Below, one piece after another: positions 35,808 to 45,639 of a DNA stretch of 64,000 nucleotides. Each line of letters begins with the position of its first letter. Positions within the stretch are counted from its first letter, which is position 1. Position numbers and translations under genes: made by a program. The notes under the pieces are model-generated. The model saw nothing but the letters and a program-made list of their open reading frames with translations. It did not search any database and was not told the origin of the DNA. Source of the stretch: Anaerolineaceae bacterium (GTDB taxonomy: Bacteria > Chloroflexota > Anaerolineae > Aggregatilineales > Phototrophicaceae); assembly GCA_020634115.1 (NCBI GenBank), contig JACKCH010000015.1, positions 1 to 64,000 on the forward strand. Direction: 5' to 3'.

Positions 35808-36774
35808 GCTCGTCCCCTACCGATGATTTCTTCCCTCTGAGCTGGTGTACACGGGGCAGTAAACCGGCCTCGAGAATAATCTCCGCCACCAGTTCTTCCT
35901 GCCGATACGCCATCACATGGACTCCGGAAACCCCTTCGATTTCCCGGATTTGCTGAATCATCTCAATACAGATTTTCTTACCTTCTTCCAGTTTCTGCTG
36001 TTTGGGCGTCTTTCTGAGCCGTTCCACAATCTCATCCGGGATATGCACCCCCGGCACCTTTGTCCGCATGAATTCGGCGGTTTTTTCCGAGCGCAGCGGG
36101 CCGACACCGATCAGCAGAAAGGCCTTTTCGTGTAACCCCATATCGCGGACACGCCCCATGAAGGTTTTCAGGCGGGGAATATCAAAACAATACTGGGTTT
36201 GGATGAATTCGGCTCCGGCTTCGATCTTTTTCGCCAGGCGCAAGGGGCGCCAGTCATAGGGCGGCGCAAAAGGATTGCAGGCCGCTCCGAGAAAGAGTTT
36301 CGGGGGGGAGGTGATTTTGCGCCCGCTCAGGAACTGGCTTTCATCGCGCATCAACCGCGCGACGCGCAATAAATTGATGGAGTCAAAATCAAAAACCCGT
36401 TTGGCCTCGGGTTGGTCGCCCACCGAAACATCGTCTCCGGTGAGCATCAGCACATTCCCCACACCCATCGCCGCCGCACCGAGTAAATCACCCTGAATAG
36501 CGATCCGATTGCGATCCCGGCACGATACCTGTAAAACCGGGTCGTAGCCCGCCCGCAAGAGAATCGCGCAAATGGCGATGCTGGACATGTGGCAATGCGC
36601 GCCGGCGGCATCGGTGGCATTAATCCCGTCGCATACTTCAGAAAGCACCAGCGCTGCTCGATAGACCTCTTCGGGGTCGGCACTATCCGGGGGGTTCAGT
36701 TCAGCCGTAACGGCAAAAAATCCAGCCCGCAAAACACGTTCCAGACGACTGCCAGAAATGAGATCATCCGCCAT
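35791..36774 (-). CDS. metF: Methylenetetrahydrofolate reductase
   Basis: This 327-residue flavoprotein interconverts 5,10-methylene- and 5-methyl-tetrahydrofolate. TAELNPPD near residue 23, INATDAAGAHCHMSS and the QTQYCFD strand fit the family. Next to corrinoid methyltransferases it probably oxidises methyl-THF made from substrate methyl groups, or runs the reverse way for synthesis. GGAG lies 5 bases before the ATG. Confidence 0.9.
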   Translation of the reverse strand: MADDLISGSRLERVLRAGFFAVTAELNPPDSADPEEVYRAALVLSEVCDGINATDAAGAHCHMSSIAICAILLRAGYDPVLQVSCRDRNRIAIQGDLLGAAAMGVGNVLMLTGDDVSVGDQPEAKRVFDFDSINLLRVARLMRDESQFLSGRKITSPPKLFLGAACNPFAPPYDWRPLRLAKKIEAGAEFIQTQYCFDIPRLKTFMGRVRDMGLHEKAFLLIGVGPLRSEKTAEFMRTKVPGVHIPDEIVERLRKTPKQQKLEEGKKICIEMIQQIREIEGVSGVHVMAYRQEELVAEIILEAGLLPRVHQLRGKKSSVGDEHDTIS

Positions 36775-36847
36775 AATGACTCCAGATTCAGACCGACTTT
36801 GAATGGTAACTACTCAGGTATCCATGATTTTATCTGTATTTTTGCTT

Positions 36848-36932
36848 ACCTCACCCCTTCCGAACCTGTGGTTCTCCCTCCCCTCTCCGTCAACGGAGAG
36901 GGGAAAACGAGCGGAGCGAGTAGGGGTGAGGT
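36848..36932. repeat. Nested double palindrome
   Basis: An outer 11-bp pair, ACCTCACCCCT (36848-36858) and AGGGGTGAGGT (36922-36932), encloses an inner 11-bp pair, CCCCTCTCCGT (36880-36890) and ACGGAGAGGGG (36893-36903). Both are perfect. It lies between metF and a methyltransferase gene and resembles intergenic palindromic repeats of environmental bacteria. Confidence 0.75.
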
Positions 36933-36967
36933 TCATTCTCACGGGTAGCTGAGTGTTGCTTTTTATG

Positions 36968-37000
36968 AAAAAAGCTGCCCGCCCGCTGTGAGCAGGCAGC
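36968..37000 (-). terminator. Intrinsic terminator after a methyltransferase gene
   Basis: On the minus strand GCTGCC and GGCAGC (37000-36974) form the base of a hairpin followed at once by TTTTTT. It lies 9 bases past the stop of the gene at 37009-38109, so it ends that transcript before metF. Confidence 0.7.
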
Positions 37001-37008
37001 ACGCTGAT

Positions 37009-38109
37009 CTACAATTCCAGATTGCCGTTTCGATACTCACCGTAGCGGCGGCAGGCCCAATAGAAGGTCATCGTATTATCGACAGACCGGGGATTGGGTT
37101 GTACGTTATGGGAAGCACTGATGATGAATCCCCCGCCGTGACCGTAGGTGTCGAGCTTTTCCCTGACCTCCGCGACCACGTCCGCCGGGGTGCCGAAGGG
37201 AATCGTATGCTGCACGTTGATACCACCCCAGAAGGATAGTTTGTCACCGAACTCGCGCTTCAGCCGCCGGTCATCCATCGTTTCCGGTTGGATCGGATTA
37301 AGCACATCCAACCCGACATCAATCAAATCGGGGATAATTGGCTCGACATGCCCGTCGGTGTGGAAGGCAAAGATGATGTCGCTGCGAATCTTACGCCACT
37401 CGCTGAAGAGATAGTCATAGCGCGGTTTGAGATATTTGCGAAACAGTTTAGGCGAGATGAGCATGTTCTTCTGTGCGCCGACATCATCCCCGATATACAG
37501 AATGTCCACACCCATCTCGATGAGCTTTTTCCCCACTTTGAAGTGGTACTGCACCAGCTTATCCATCAACTCGTTGACGAAGTCCTCATTTTGATAGAGG
37601 TCCATCATCAATTCACTGATGCCGCGCAGCATCTGAGCGCCCTCAAAGACCGTGCAGGTGACACCCCCCACAATGGCATGAGTCTTGCCATAGCGGGCGA
37701 TGCTCTGTTCGTAGTCGGCGTACTGCGCCTGAATAGAGGGCTGCTGATCCGGGTCTGGGAATTGGTAGGACGACCAGACATCTAAGTCCGCCAACGGGCG
37801 TCTCACGATCTCCGCGTAGGAACCGCCTTCATAGCGGATGATTTTCTTGACCATCCCAAAATCATCCACATACTCATCATGCCCCAATGGCTCACTGAAT
37901 GCGATGTCATAGGCATTGACAATGCCCATCTCCTTCGTGCAGAGCATATCGTGGCCCAGAGCAACCTCTAAACCAAACTTATCTTGGGGGTCAACGCCAA
38001 CAATACGCCCCAATTCGGCGGCGATCTCTGGCGTATACCGGTTCGTCACCGGCACCCGATCCGCTGGTTTGTGATCCAGTACGGTCAGTACCCGCTCTTT
38101 TGAGTTCAT
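37009..38109 (-). CDS. UroD-family methyltransferase-like protein, HTDG type
   Basis: This 366-residue protein has the UroD/MtaA fold and starts with the familiar MNSKERVLTVLDHKPADRVPV. At the zinc site it reads FHTDG instead of HSCG, and GGIN instead of GGGC, so both cysteine ligands are absent. It may bind metal through Asp and His or have lost methyl transfer to thiols. AGGAG lies upstream of the ATG. It follows the pterin methyltransferase gene. Confidence 0.8.
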   Translation of the reverse strand: MNSKERVLTVLDHKPADRVPVTNRYTPEIAAELGRIVGVDPQDKFGLEVALGHDMLCTKEMGIVNAYDIAFSEPLGHDEYVDDFGMVKKIIRYEGGSYAEIVRRPLADLDVWSSYQFPDPDQQPSIQAQYADYEQSIARYGKTHAIVGGVTCTVFEGAQMLRGISELMMDLYQNEDFVNELMDKLVQYHFKVGKKLIEMGVDILYIGDDVGAQKNMLISPKLFRKYLKPRYDYLFSEWRKIRSDIIFAFHTDGHVEPIIPDLIDVGLDVLNPIQPETMDDRRLKREFGDKLSFWGGINVQHTIPFGTPADVVAEVREKLDTYGHGGGFIISASHNVQPNPRSVDNTMTFYWACRRYGEYRNGNLEL

Positions 38110-38148
38110 CTGGTGCGCTCCTGAGAATAGGATTTGGCGATGGGCATC

Positions 38149-38224
38149 GGACGTGCAATGGCACGTCCCTACAATATGATCCGACGAAGGGAATTTTCAT
38201 CCCCCCGGGTGAACGTCCGTTCAC
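38149..38224. repeat. Pair of short palindromes in the intergenic gap
   Basis: GGACGTGC-AATG-GCACGTCC (38149-38168) is followed by CTACAAT, giving on the other strand the TGTAGGGACG pattern of the dispersed family. GTGAACG-TC-CGTTCAC (38209-38224) lies next to it. Confidence 0.6.
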
Positions 38225-38258
38225 GGCAGTCCCTATCATAACCCGGTGAAGAACGACG

Positions 38259-39107
38259 CTACTTGTTTTTCTGAGCAGCCCGGTAAGCTGAGATATAGCC
38301 CATACCCCACTCGTCATGTCCCAATATGAGATTGATCCCTCGGATTGCCAGCCCATTCTTCAGTGGGTTGCAGATGGGCGCATTGACTCCGACTTGCCCC
38401 AGCAGGGTCAACATCACCGTGTTGAGCAGTTCACGTTCCGGCATCCCGTGTGACCCGTTACTGGCGCCAGCGGTCAGGTTGCAGCCCAGCGACTCATGGA
38501 TGCGGCGTGCCGTCTCAATCGTGACTGTCCCGGCTTTGTGATCGGCGCTGACCGCCATCACCAACGGATCAAACAGCAAATCCTGCGCCTGGATACCGTA
38601 TCCCTGCGCGGCTTCCAGGATGTTTTCCGCCACCCCCAGCCGATCCCCCGGTGTTTGGGGGATACCGGAATCGTCCATGACCAGCGCAATCAGTGCCGCG
38701 CCGTATTCCGCCGCCAGGGGCAGTACCGCCGCGAGTTTCCCGGTTTCGCCGTTGACAGAGTTAATTAGCGCCCGGCCTTGGCAGACCTTCAGCCCGGCGG
38801 CCAGCGCCGCTGGATTCGCGGAATCAATGCAAATCGGCAGGTCAACAGTATCCTGCACAATGCGGATGGCTTCCGGCAGCAGTGCGACTTCATCTACGCC
38901 CGCCGCGCCCACGTTGACATCCAGTACCATTGCGCCCGCATCAGCCTGGGACTGGGCATCCGCAGCAACGCGGCTGAGGTCGCCGTTTTGCACCTCAGCA
39001 CTAAAGACCTTGCGCCCGGTTGGATTGATGCGTTCACCAATCATAACAATAGGCGTCTCAGGACTGATGATGACCTCGGTTGAGGTTCCTTTAAGTATGG
39101 TTTGCAT
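38259..39107 (-). CDS. Pterin-binding (DHPS-like) methyltransferase
   Basis: This 282-residue TIM-barrel protein matches the methyltetrahydrofolate:corrinoid methyltransferase family (AcsE, MtvA-like). It shows MIGERINPTGRKVF near residue 22, VLDVNVG, CIDSANP and INSVNGE. It would move the methyl group from the corrinoid protein to tetrahydrofolate. It ends 14 bases before the corrinoid protein gene on the upstream side, the usual pairing. Confidence 0.88.
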   Translation of the reverse strand: MQTILKGTSTEVIISPETPIVMIGERINPTGRKVFSAEVQNGDLSRVAADAQSQADAGAMVLDVNVGAAGVDEVALLPEAIRIVQDTVDLPICIDSANPAALAAGLKVCQGRALINSVNGETGKLAAVLPLAAEYGAALIALVMDDSGIPQTPGDRLGVAENILEAAQGYGIQAQDLLFDPLVMAVSADHKAGTVTIETARRIHESLGCNLTAGASNGSHGMPERELLNTVMLTLLGQVGVNAPICNPLKNGLAIRGINLILGHDEWGMGYISAYRAAQKNK

Positions 39108-39121
39108 GATAATGATGATCT

Positions 39122-39748
39122 CTAACCGTTGAGCAGGCTGAGCGCTGTGCGGGCGGCGGCAGATGCATCGGTTGAAAAGGCATCCGCGCCAATCTGGTCA
39201 GCATAAGCCTGGGTGACTGGTGCGCCACCGACCATGATCTTGACCTTGTCGCGTAATCCGGCTTCCTCAATGGCTTTGATCGTGACTCCCATGTTGGGCA
39301 TCGTGGTGGTGAGCAAGGCCGACATGGCGATAATCTGTGCACCATTATGGACGGCTTCAACGAACTTCTCCGGCGGCACATCCACTCCCATGTCCATGAT
39401 CGCGAACCCGGCGCCTTCCATCATCATCGCCACCAGCGATTTGCCGATGTCGTGCAGGTCGCCTTTGACAGTGCCGATGGCGACTTTGCCAATCGGTTCT
39501 GCGCCGATTTCCGCCAGCAAGGGTTTGAGGATGACCAGCCCGGCCTGCATCGCCCGCGCCGCCATGAGCATCTCCGGCACGAAATATTCGCCTTCTTCAA
39601 ACAATTCGCCAACATGGCGCATGGCGGGAATCAGGGCTTCGTTCAAAATGACATCCGCTTTGAAACCTTCGTCCAGCGCCTGCTGAACCGCGGCTGGCAC
39701 TGCTTTGATATTCCCTTCAGTGACATGTTCACGGATAGTATCTAACAT
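39122..39748 (-). CDS. Corrinoid (B12-binding) methyl carrier protein
   Basis: This 208-residue protein has the N-terminal four-helix cap and the C-terminal Rossmann B12 domain of the MtaC/MtbC/MttC family. The lower axial histidine is in DLHDIG (about residue 107), with SALLTT and VGGAPV completing the signature. It carries the methyl group between substrate-specific and pterin methyltransferases. AGGAG lies 8 bases before the ATG. Confidence 0.93.
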   Translation of the reverse strand: MLDTIREHVTEGNIKAVPAAVQQALDEGFKADVILNEALIPAMRHVGELFEEGEYFVPEMLMAARAMQAGLVILKPLLAEIGAEPIGKVAIGTVKGDLHDIGKSLVAMMMEGAGFAIMDMGVDVPPEKFVEAVHNGAQIIAMSALLTTTMPNMGVTIKAIEEAGLRDKVKIMVGGAPVTQAYADQIGADAFSTDASAAARTALSLLNG

Positions 39749-39763
39749 GTTCTTTCTCCTCTG

Positions 39764-41038
39764 CTAACTAACTGGATAGTTGCGATAATCTTTCACGGTT
39801 TCATACATGGCGACCAGTTTTTCGGCAGACACACCGGCCTGGACATTGTGGATGGAGTTAAAGACGTAGCCGCCACCCTTCCCAAAAATCCGCAGTCGTT
39901 CACGCACCTCGGCGCGGACTTCATCGGCAGTACCAAACGGCAGGGTGGTCTGGGTATCAATCCCACCGCCCCAGAAGGTGAGTTTGTCCCCAAACTCATC
40001 TTTCAGGCGTTGCGCACCCATCTCTGCTGCTCCCGTCTGAACGGGGTTGATAATATCAAAACCAGCGTCAATGAAGTCCGGGATGAGCTTGTAGACCGAA
40101 CCGCAGGAATGAATAAACGCTTTCCAATGGGTATTTTTGTGAATCCAATCGGTAATAATCTTATGAAATGGTTTATAAAGTGTGCGGTATGCCCGCGTGG
40201 AGATGAAAGGCCCACGCTGCGTGCCAAAGTCCGTCCCGGTGATAAAAGCGATAGTCACCCGATCCCCGACGACGCTATAGATTTTTTCCAGATTCTTCAG
40301 CGCGATCTCACATTGGCGCTCAAAGACCGCGTAGACATAATCCTGGCGCATGGCGGTGCTGACATACCATTCTTCAATACCCCGGATTCCGCGAGGGTGT
40401 TTTACCCAGGGAGCCGGTACCATCGCAATATCCCCAAACGACATGCCGCTAAGTTCCGCGACAAGCGCCTTGTCGGTTTCTTCGTAAAGTCGTTTGGCTT
40501 CCTGTTCCAGAAACGCGAGGTCTTCATCGGAGATTAGCTCAAATTCCTCGACATTATCGTCTACGTTTAAGTTGTCTTCGTCAAAGAATTCCTGGCGCAC
40601 AATCGTGTCGAAATAAAAGCCGTCTTTCGGGAGCCGTCCACTGGGCGGGGCGGATTTGTCACCTTCGGGGTATTGCAGAATGTCGCCCGATGGCTCTGGA
40701 TCAGTGTTGAAACCGGCGGGAACCAGCACCGGCACATCATGAAATGTCCAGGGTTTCCAACCTTCGTTGCGAAAACCGAACATGGTTTTGGTTGTTTTCA
40801 GCGAAACGGTATCCGCCCCCAAGGCTTCGCGCAGGTCTGACTTGATTTCGCCGAGCATCTGGTACGGCTCAACCACTTTGACCGGCGTTCCGGGTTCGTC
40901 CAGACCCAAAGCCTGGCGTAACAAATACACCGAAATCACACTCATCCCAGTCACTTGCGTGGAACCCAGGTCAAGTGGCACGCGGTCTGGTTCTTCATGA
41001 TTCAGCGTTTTGATGACACGTTCACGAGAGGATAACAT
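39764..41038 (-). CDS. UroD-family corrinoid methyltransferase, partial zinc motif
   Basis: This 424-residue protein has the UroD/MtaA fold. HSCGS is present near residue 310, but the later cysteine is isoleucine (GGGIDT). An acidic insert (NVDDNVEEFELISDEDLAFLEQE) lies near residue 165. ATG 41038 is chosen because AAGGAG is 6 bases upstream. It lies directly before the corrinoid protein gene and is the best candidate for the substrate-specific step. Confidence 0.82.
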   Translation of the reverse strand: MLSSRERVIKTLNHEEPDRVPLDLGSTQVTGMSVISVYLLRQALGLDEPGTPVKVVEPYQMLGEIKSDLREALGADTVSLKTTKTMFGFRNEGWKPWTFHDVPVLVPAGFNTDPEPSGDILQYPEGDKSAPPSGRLPKDGFYFDTIVRQEFFDEDNLNVDDNVEEFELISDEDLAFLEQEAKRLYEETDKALVAELSGMSFGDIAMVPAPWVKHPRGIRGIEEWYVSTAMRQDYVYAVFERQCEIALKNLEKIYSVVGDRVTIAFITGTDFGTQRGPFISTRAYRTLYKPFHKIITDWIHKNTHWKAFIHSCGSVYKLIPDFIDAGFDIINPVQTGAAEMGAQRLKDEFGDKLTFWGGGIDTQTTLPFGTADEVRAEVRERLRIFGKGGGYVFNSIHNVQAGVSAEKLVAMYETVKDYRNYPVS

Positions 41039-41134
41039 CATGGACTCCTTCCGATAGGAACGCCACTGCTGATACGAACATCCCGGTTGTGAGGGCGCAC
41101 CTACCACCACTGTACGCCCCCACGAATCCCGCCT

Positions 41135-42607
41135 TTAGAACTGGCGCGACCATTCCTTCGGCCAGCGTTCGATCACAACTTTGGTCTGCGTGTAGAACTC
41201 GACACCATGCCGTCCCTGCCCATGCAGGTCGCCAAAGAAACTCTCGTTCCAGCCGCTGAAGGGGTAGAATGCCATTGGCGCAGCCACGCCGATATTGACC
41301 CCGACATTCCCGGCATCGGCCTCGTTGCGGAACTTGCGGGCGGCTGACCCGCTGCTGGTGAAGATACACGCCATGTTGCCGTAGCTGCGGTCATTCACCA
41401 GTTCAATCGCGTCATCAATCGTCTCGGCGTACATCAGGCTCAGCACCGGCCCGAAAATCTCGGTTTTCGCTACGTCGCTCTGTGGCGGCACCCCTTCCAG
41501 AATGGTCGGGAACACCCAGTAGCCATCGTCGTAGCCGCTCACCAGTTGGTTACGACCATCCACCAGCACGTTGATGCCCTGTTGCTGGCTGTTGGCGATG
41601 ATGCCTTCAATGCGCGTCTTGCTCTCGGGGGTGATGACCGGCCCCATCTGCACGCCGTCATCCAGCCCGTAGCCGACCTTGCGTGACACGGCGGCATCGG
41701 CAATCTGCTCGGTGAAGATGTTGCGGGCGCTGCCCACTGTAATCGCTACCGAGGCCGCCAGACAGCGCTGCCCGGCACAGCCAAAGGCGCTGTCGGCCAT
41801 GATCTTGGTCGCCGTATCCATGTCGGCATCCGGCATGATGATGACCGGGTTCTTCGCCCCGCCCTGGCATTGGGCGCGTTTGCCGTTGGCCGTCGCCCGA
41901 CTGTAGATGTACCTCGCCACCGGCGTACTGCCGACGAAACTCACCGCCCGCACCAGCGGATGGTCAAGCAGGGCGTCTACCGTCTCTTTGCTCCCGTTGA
42001 CCAGCTGAATCACGCCTTTGGGGAAACCCGCCTGTTCGATGAGTTCAAACAGTTTGGCGCTGGTCATCGGCACTTTCTCGCTCGGCTTGAGGATGAAGGC
42101 GTTGCCGGTCACGACGGCATACGGCAAGAACCACAGCGGGATCATGCCGGGGAAGTTGAAGGGGGTGATGGCCGCCGTCACGCCTAACGGCTGGCGGAAC
42201 ATATGCTCATCAATACCGCGCGCGATGTCCTCGTTGTTGTAGCCCTGCATCAGGATCGGCGCACCGATGGCGGTTTCGATATTCTCAATACCGCGCCGCA
42301 TCTCGGCGGCACTTTCACCATAGGTCTTGCCGCATTCGTTGGTGATGATGCGGGCAATCTCGTCCAGGTGTTCTTCCATCAGCATCTTGAGCCGGAACAG
42401 ATACTGTACCCGGTCCGTAACCGGCACCTGTCGCCATTCGCGGTAGGCGGCATGTCCGGCTTCAACCGCCTGCGCCACTACGGCCTGCGGTGTCATGACA
42501 ACCTCGGCCATCGCCGCACCTTTCGCCGGATTGACCACGTCCAGCAGGTCGGATGCCTTGGCGTCTGTCCACTGCCCATCAATAAAATCGAGAATTTTTG
42601 TTGCCAT
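41135..42607 (-). CDS. iolA: Methylmalonate/malonate-semialdehyde dehydrogenase
   Basis: This 490-residue aldehyde dehydrogenase converts malonic or methylmalonic semialdehyde to acetyl- or propionyl-CoA. The catalytic cysteine is in GCAGQRCLA near residue 285. The N-terminal FIDGQW and the AAITPFNFPGMIPLW segment fit the CoA-acylating branch. ATG 42607 follows AGGAGGG by 4 bases. It is the last step of inositol breakdown and lies next to iolD. Confidence 0.92.
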   Translation of the reverse strand: MATKILDFIDGQWTDAKASDLLDVVNPAKGAAMAEVVMTPQAVVAQAVEAGHAAYREWRQVPVTDRVQYLFRLKMLMEEHLDEIARIITNECGKTYGESAAEMRRGIENIETAIGAPILMQGYNNEDIARGIDEHMFRQPLGVTAAITPFNFPGMIPLWFLPYAVVTGNAFILKPSEKVPMTSAKLFELIEQAGFPKGVIQLVNGSKETVDALLDHPLVRAVSFVGSTPVARYIYSRATANGKRAQCQGGAKNPVIIMPDADMDTATKIMADSAFGCAGQRCLAASVAITVGSARNIFTEQIADAAVSRKVGYGLDDGVQMGPVITPESKTRIEGIIANSQQQGINVLVDGRNQLVSGYDDGYWVFPTILEGVPPQSDVAKTEIFGPVLSLMYAETIDDAIELVNDRSYGNMACIFTSSGSAARKFRNEADAGNVGVNIGVAAPMAFYPFSGWNESFFGDLHGQGRHGVEFYTQTKVVIERWPKEWSRQF

Positions 42608-42645
42608 ATTTCCCTCCTGCCGGGTATAATCGTTGTTGTCCATAC

Positions 42646-42666
42646 AGGGGCACGCGACGTGCCCCT
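42646..42666. repeat. Dispersed palindrome overlapping the iolD stop
   Basis: AGGGGCACG and CGTGCCCCT pair perfectly around CGA. The left strand of the repeat family (TAGGGGCACG) includes the iolD stop codon TAG. Such repeats can insert at or near gene ends. Confidence 0.6.
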
Positions 42667-44536
42667 ATTTCAGATGGTAGCGTTCCTTCTGCTTGGATTC
42701 TTCGTATGCTTCACGCGCTTGCTGCACCGCCGGGTTGTCACTGACTTCCGCCACCGCCACATCCCACCAGCTCTCGTAACCGCCGACCCGCTGCCGCCGA
42801 TCCGTCTCGGTCACGATACACACCGGCTTGCCCGTGATGTCTTTGGCATCTTCTAACGCCTGGGAGAAGGCTGCCGTATCGCGGGCGACGATCACATGTG
42901 CCCCCAGCCCTTCGCAGATTTTGGCGAAGTCGGTGCGGATATTCTCCCCGGTGAGCTGGTCGGCCTCGGTATCGCGGTAACGGTACTTCGTGCCAAAACC
43001 GTCGCTGCCCACGCTCTTGCTCAGCCCGCCGATGCTGGCATAGCCATGATTGTCGATCAGAATAATCGTGACTTTGATGCCTTCCTGCGCCATCGTCACG
43101 ATTTCCGAGTTCATCATCAGGAAGCTGCCGTCACCCACCATCACATATACTTCGCGTTCCGGGTCGGCCAGCGCCACACCGAGTCCCCCGGCGATCTCAT
43201 ACCCCATACAGCTATTGCCATATTCCAGGTGGTAGCCGCGCGGGTCGCGCGTCCGCCACAGCTTGTGCAGGTCGCCGGGCAGACTGCCCGCCGCACACAG
43301 AACCACGTCGCGCGGACGGGACTGCGTGTTGACCATCCCGACCACCTCGCCCTGCGAAAGCATCGGCTCATGCTCGAAGGTGTAGATGCGCTGCACTTCG
43401 GCATCCCAGCGCCGGTTGAACTCGTGCGCCCGCGCCTGATAGTCGTCGGCGGTCTGGTACGCACCCAACTGCTCCGCCAGTTCTTCCAGCGTGACTTTGG
43501 CGTCGCCGGTCAGCGGGAGCGCGCCCTGCTTGTAGGAGTCGAATTCCATCACGTTGATGTTGATGAAACGCACGTCTGGATTCTGGAACGCCGTCTTGCT
43601 GGCGCTGGTGAAATCGCTATAGCGCGTGCCGATGCCGATAATCAGGTCGGCTTCGCGCGCCATGATATTCGCGCCGTCCGTCCCTGTCGCGCCAATCGCG
43701 CCCAGGTTGAGGCGGTGGTCGTAGGGCAGCGACCCTTTCCCGGCCTGCGTCTCGCCTACCGGGATGCCCGTTTTTTCCACGAACTGCCGTAAGGCAGCGG
43801 TGGCCTCGCTGTAATGCACACCACCGCCTGCCACGATGAGCGGTGCTTTGGCCGCCTGAATCCAGCGGACAGCTTCCGCCAGCAAACTACTGTCCGGGCG
43901 GTTACGCGGGATGACCCACACGCGCTTCTCGAACATGGTTGCCGGATAGTCGTAGGCTTCGGCCTGGGTGTCCTGCGGCATACACAGCGTTACCGCGCCG
44001 GTATCCGCCGGGGAAGTCAGCACACGCATGGCTTCCGGCAGCGACAGAATCAACTGTTCTGGGCGGTAGATGCGGTCCCAGTAGCGCGACACCGGCTTGA
44101 AAGCGTCGTTCACACTGATGTCCTGGCCGTGTTCCCATTCCAACTGCTGCAACACCGGTGCTTGCAGGCGTTCCGCGAAGATGTCGCCCGGCAGCAGCAG
44201 TACCGGAATCCGGTTGACGGTGGCCGTCGCCGCCCCAGTCACCATATTGGTCGCGCCGGGGCCGATGGATGTCGTGCAGGCGAAGGTCTGCATCCGATTC
44301 TTGTGTTTGGCGTAGGCGATACTGGCGTGGACTTGCGCCTGTTCGTTGCGGCTCTGGTAGTAGCGGATGTCGCCGCTGAACTGCTGCAAAGCCTGGCCGA
44401 TCCCGGCCACGTTGCCATGCCCGAAGATGCCCCAGACCCCCGCGAAGAACGGGTTTTCCGCCCCGTCGCGCTGCACATACTGTTTCGAGAGGTACAAGAT
44501 TAACGCTTGCGCGGTGGTGAGTCGTTTTGTTCTCAT
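42665..44536 (-). CDS. iolD: 3D-(3,5/4)-trihydroxycyclohexane-1,2-dione hydrolase
   Basis: This 623-residue thiamine-diphosphate enzyme opens the inositol-derived ring. The thiamine motif begins at GDGSFLMMNSEIV and ends near DNHGY. The N-terminal part begins RLTTAQALILYLSKQY and has the GIFGHGNV segment typical of IolD. It lies between a frameshifted TIR gene and iolA. AAGGGAT lies 7 bases before the ATG. Confidence 0.93.
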   Translation of the reverse strand: MRTKRLTTAQALILYLSKQYVQRDGAENPFFAGVWGIFGHGNVAGIGQALQQFSGDIRYYQSRNEQAQVHASIAYAKHKNRMQTFACTTSIGPGATNMVTGAATATVNRIPVLLLPGDIFAERLQAPVLQQLEWEHGQDISVNDAFKPVSRYWDRIYRPEQLILSLPEAMRVLTSPADTGAVTLCMPQDTQAEAYDYPATMFEKRVWVIPRNRPDSSLLAEAVRWIQAAKAPLIVAGGGVHYSEATAALRQFVEKTGIPVGETQAGKGSLPYDHRLNLGAIGATGTDGANIMAREADLIIGIGTRYSDFTSASKTAFQNPDVRFININVMEFDSYKQGALPLTGDAKVTLEELAEQLGAYQTADDYQARAHEFNRRWDAEVQRIYTFEHEPMLSQGEVVGMVNTQSRPRDVVLCAAGSLPGDLHKLWRTRDPRGYHLEYGNSCMGYEIAGGLGVALADPEREVYVMVGDGSFLMMNSEIVTMAQEGIKVTIILIDNHGYASIGGLSKSVGSDGFGTKYRYRDTEADQLTGENIRTDFAKICEGLGAHVIVARDTAAFSQALEDAKDITGKPVCIVTETDRRQRVGGYESWWDVAVAEVSDNPAVQQAREAYEESKQKERYHLK

Positions 44537-44552
44537 GTAGATATCCCTTAAA

Positions 44553-45541
44553 TTATTTCAGTTGGAATCCAGCTTCCATCAGTCGTTCACGCAAATAGTG
44601 TTTCCATCTTTCACTATCATCGACCTCTTCAAACAGTACACCATCAAGGTCAGATGGTCGCTCAAAGTTCGGAAATACTTTGTCGGGACTTTTGTAAAGC
44701 ACAAAAACATTTTCCCAGCCGAGATAGGCGTAGAAAAACCCCAACTCAAGTATGACGTTCTGACGCATTCGAAATTGGAGCGACTGTACACCGACTTCAG
44801 GCTTATCGTATTGGAAGCGCCCCGCACCAACATCGTCGGCTGTAATTAGAACAACGGCACGCGCGTTTCTTCACTCCATGCCAAGAACTTTTGAAACAGA
44901 GTTTTATGCTTGTTGTCCATCTTGCCTAACACAACAGGTTCCACACCAACCTCAAACAGATATCTCTCTACTACATCACGCAAATCCACATTGTGACCAT
45001 GCACTATAAACACAGATTGAGGTGGCCTGCTTTCGTCATTAGATGTAGTGCGCCTAGCCTGATTCCGTGTTTCAACAGCAATGGCATTTATCTCTGATTC
45101 TTTCAAACCTGTTCCACGATTTGTCTGGGTCTTAAGATAGTGATTGATACTTTGTATTAAGGTTTGAACTCCTCGCTCCCATTTCTCAGGCGCAGACAAA
45201 TTTACAAATTGCCTCGTCTGAACTTCGATAGGTAGGTCACTGAACGGTAACGGGTCGAGTAGGACGGGTATAATCAATCCCCCACGTTTTTCGGCTAAGG
45301 TGATTTCTCGCAAAACCCATTTTGATTGTCTACTTGCTTGTGAGACAAAAACTATTAGACCAAATGCTGTGTTTATTGCCTCTCGAATTGCATCCTGCCA
45401 TGCTACACCAGGCGTGAGTTCATCTGTATCAATCCAGACCCCGATTGCAGCTTGTCTCAAGCGATTGACTACAGGCATCACCTTCTTTGTATCATTACGT
45501 GCATAGCTAACGAAAAAATAGGGTTCTTTTTTGTTACTCAA
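44553..45541 (-). pseudogene. Frameshifted gene with TIR and TIR-like nucleotide-binding domains
   Basis: Two frames together make one protein of about 329 residues. The first part (45541-44846) has a TIR_2 domain: YFFVSYARND, GVWIDTDELTPG and the probable catalytic glutamate in WVLREI. It continues into a TIR-like nucleotide-binding domain starting VFIVHGHN. A stop follows at PLF. The second part resumes in another frame as AVVLITADDVGAGRFQYD, joining 44768-44553 (RQNVILELGFFYAYLG). One A lost from a run at 44866-44868 would explain it. Start is TTG. Base composition is lower in GC than neighbours. It sits inside the inositol operon. Confidence 0.82.
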
Positions 45542-45639
45542 TGCAATACCCCCAGTTTAACGTGGCTCCATCCCATCCCATGCTGCACCACTAGCAAACG
45601 CAGACCCGGCCACGTCCAGGTATCCTTCTTAGCTATAGG

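Noticed and set aside
34023..41038. Haem biosynthesis role for the UroD-family genes
   Set aside because: Three UroD-like genes beside a corrinoid protein, pterin methyltransferase and MetVF, with no other haem genes, fit methyl transfer instead.
41091..41124. Further copy of the GTAGGGG palindrome
   Set aside because: GCGCACCTACCACC and TGTACGCCCCC only loosely pair; too degenerate to call.
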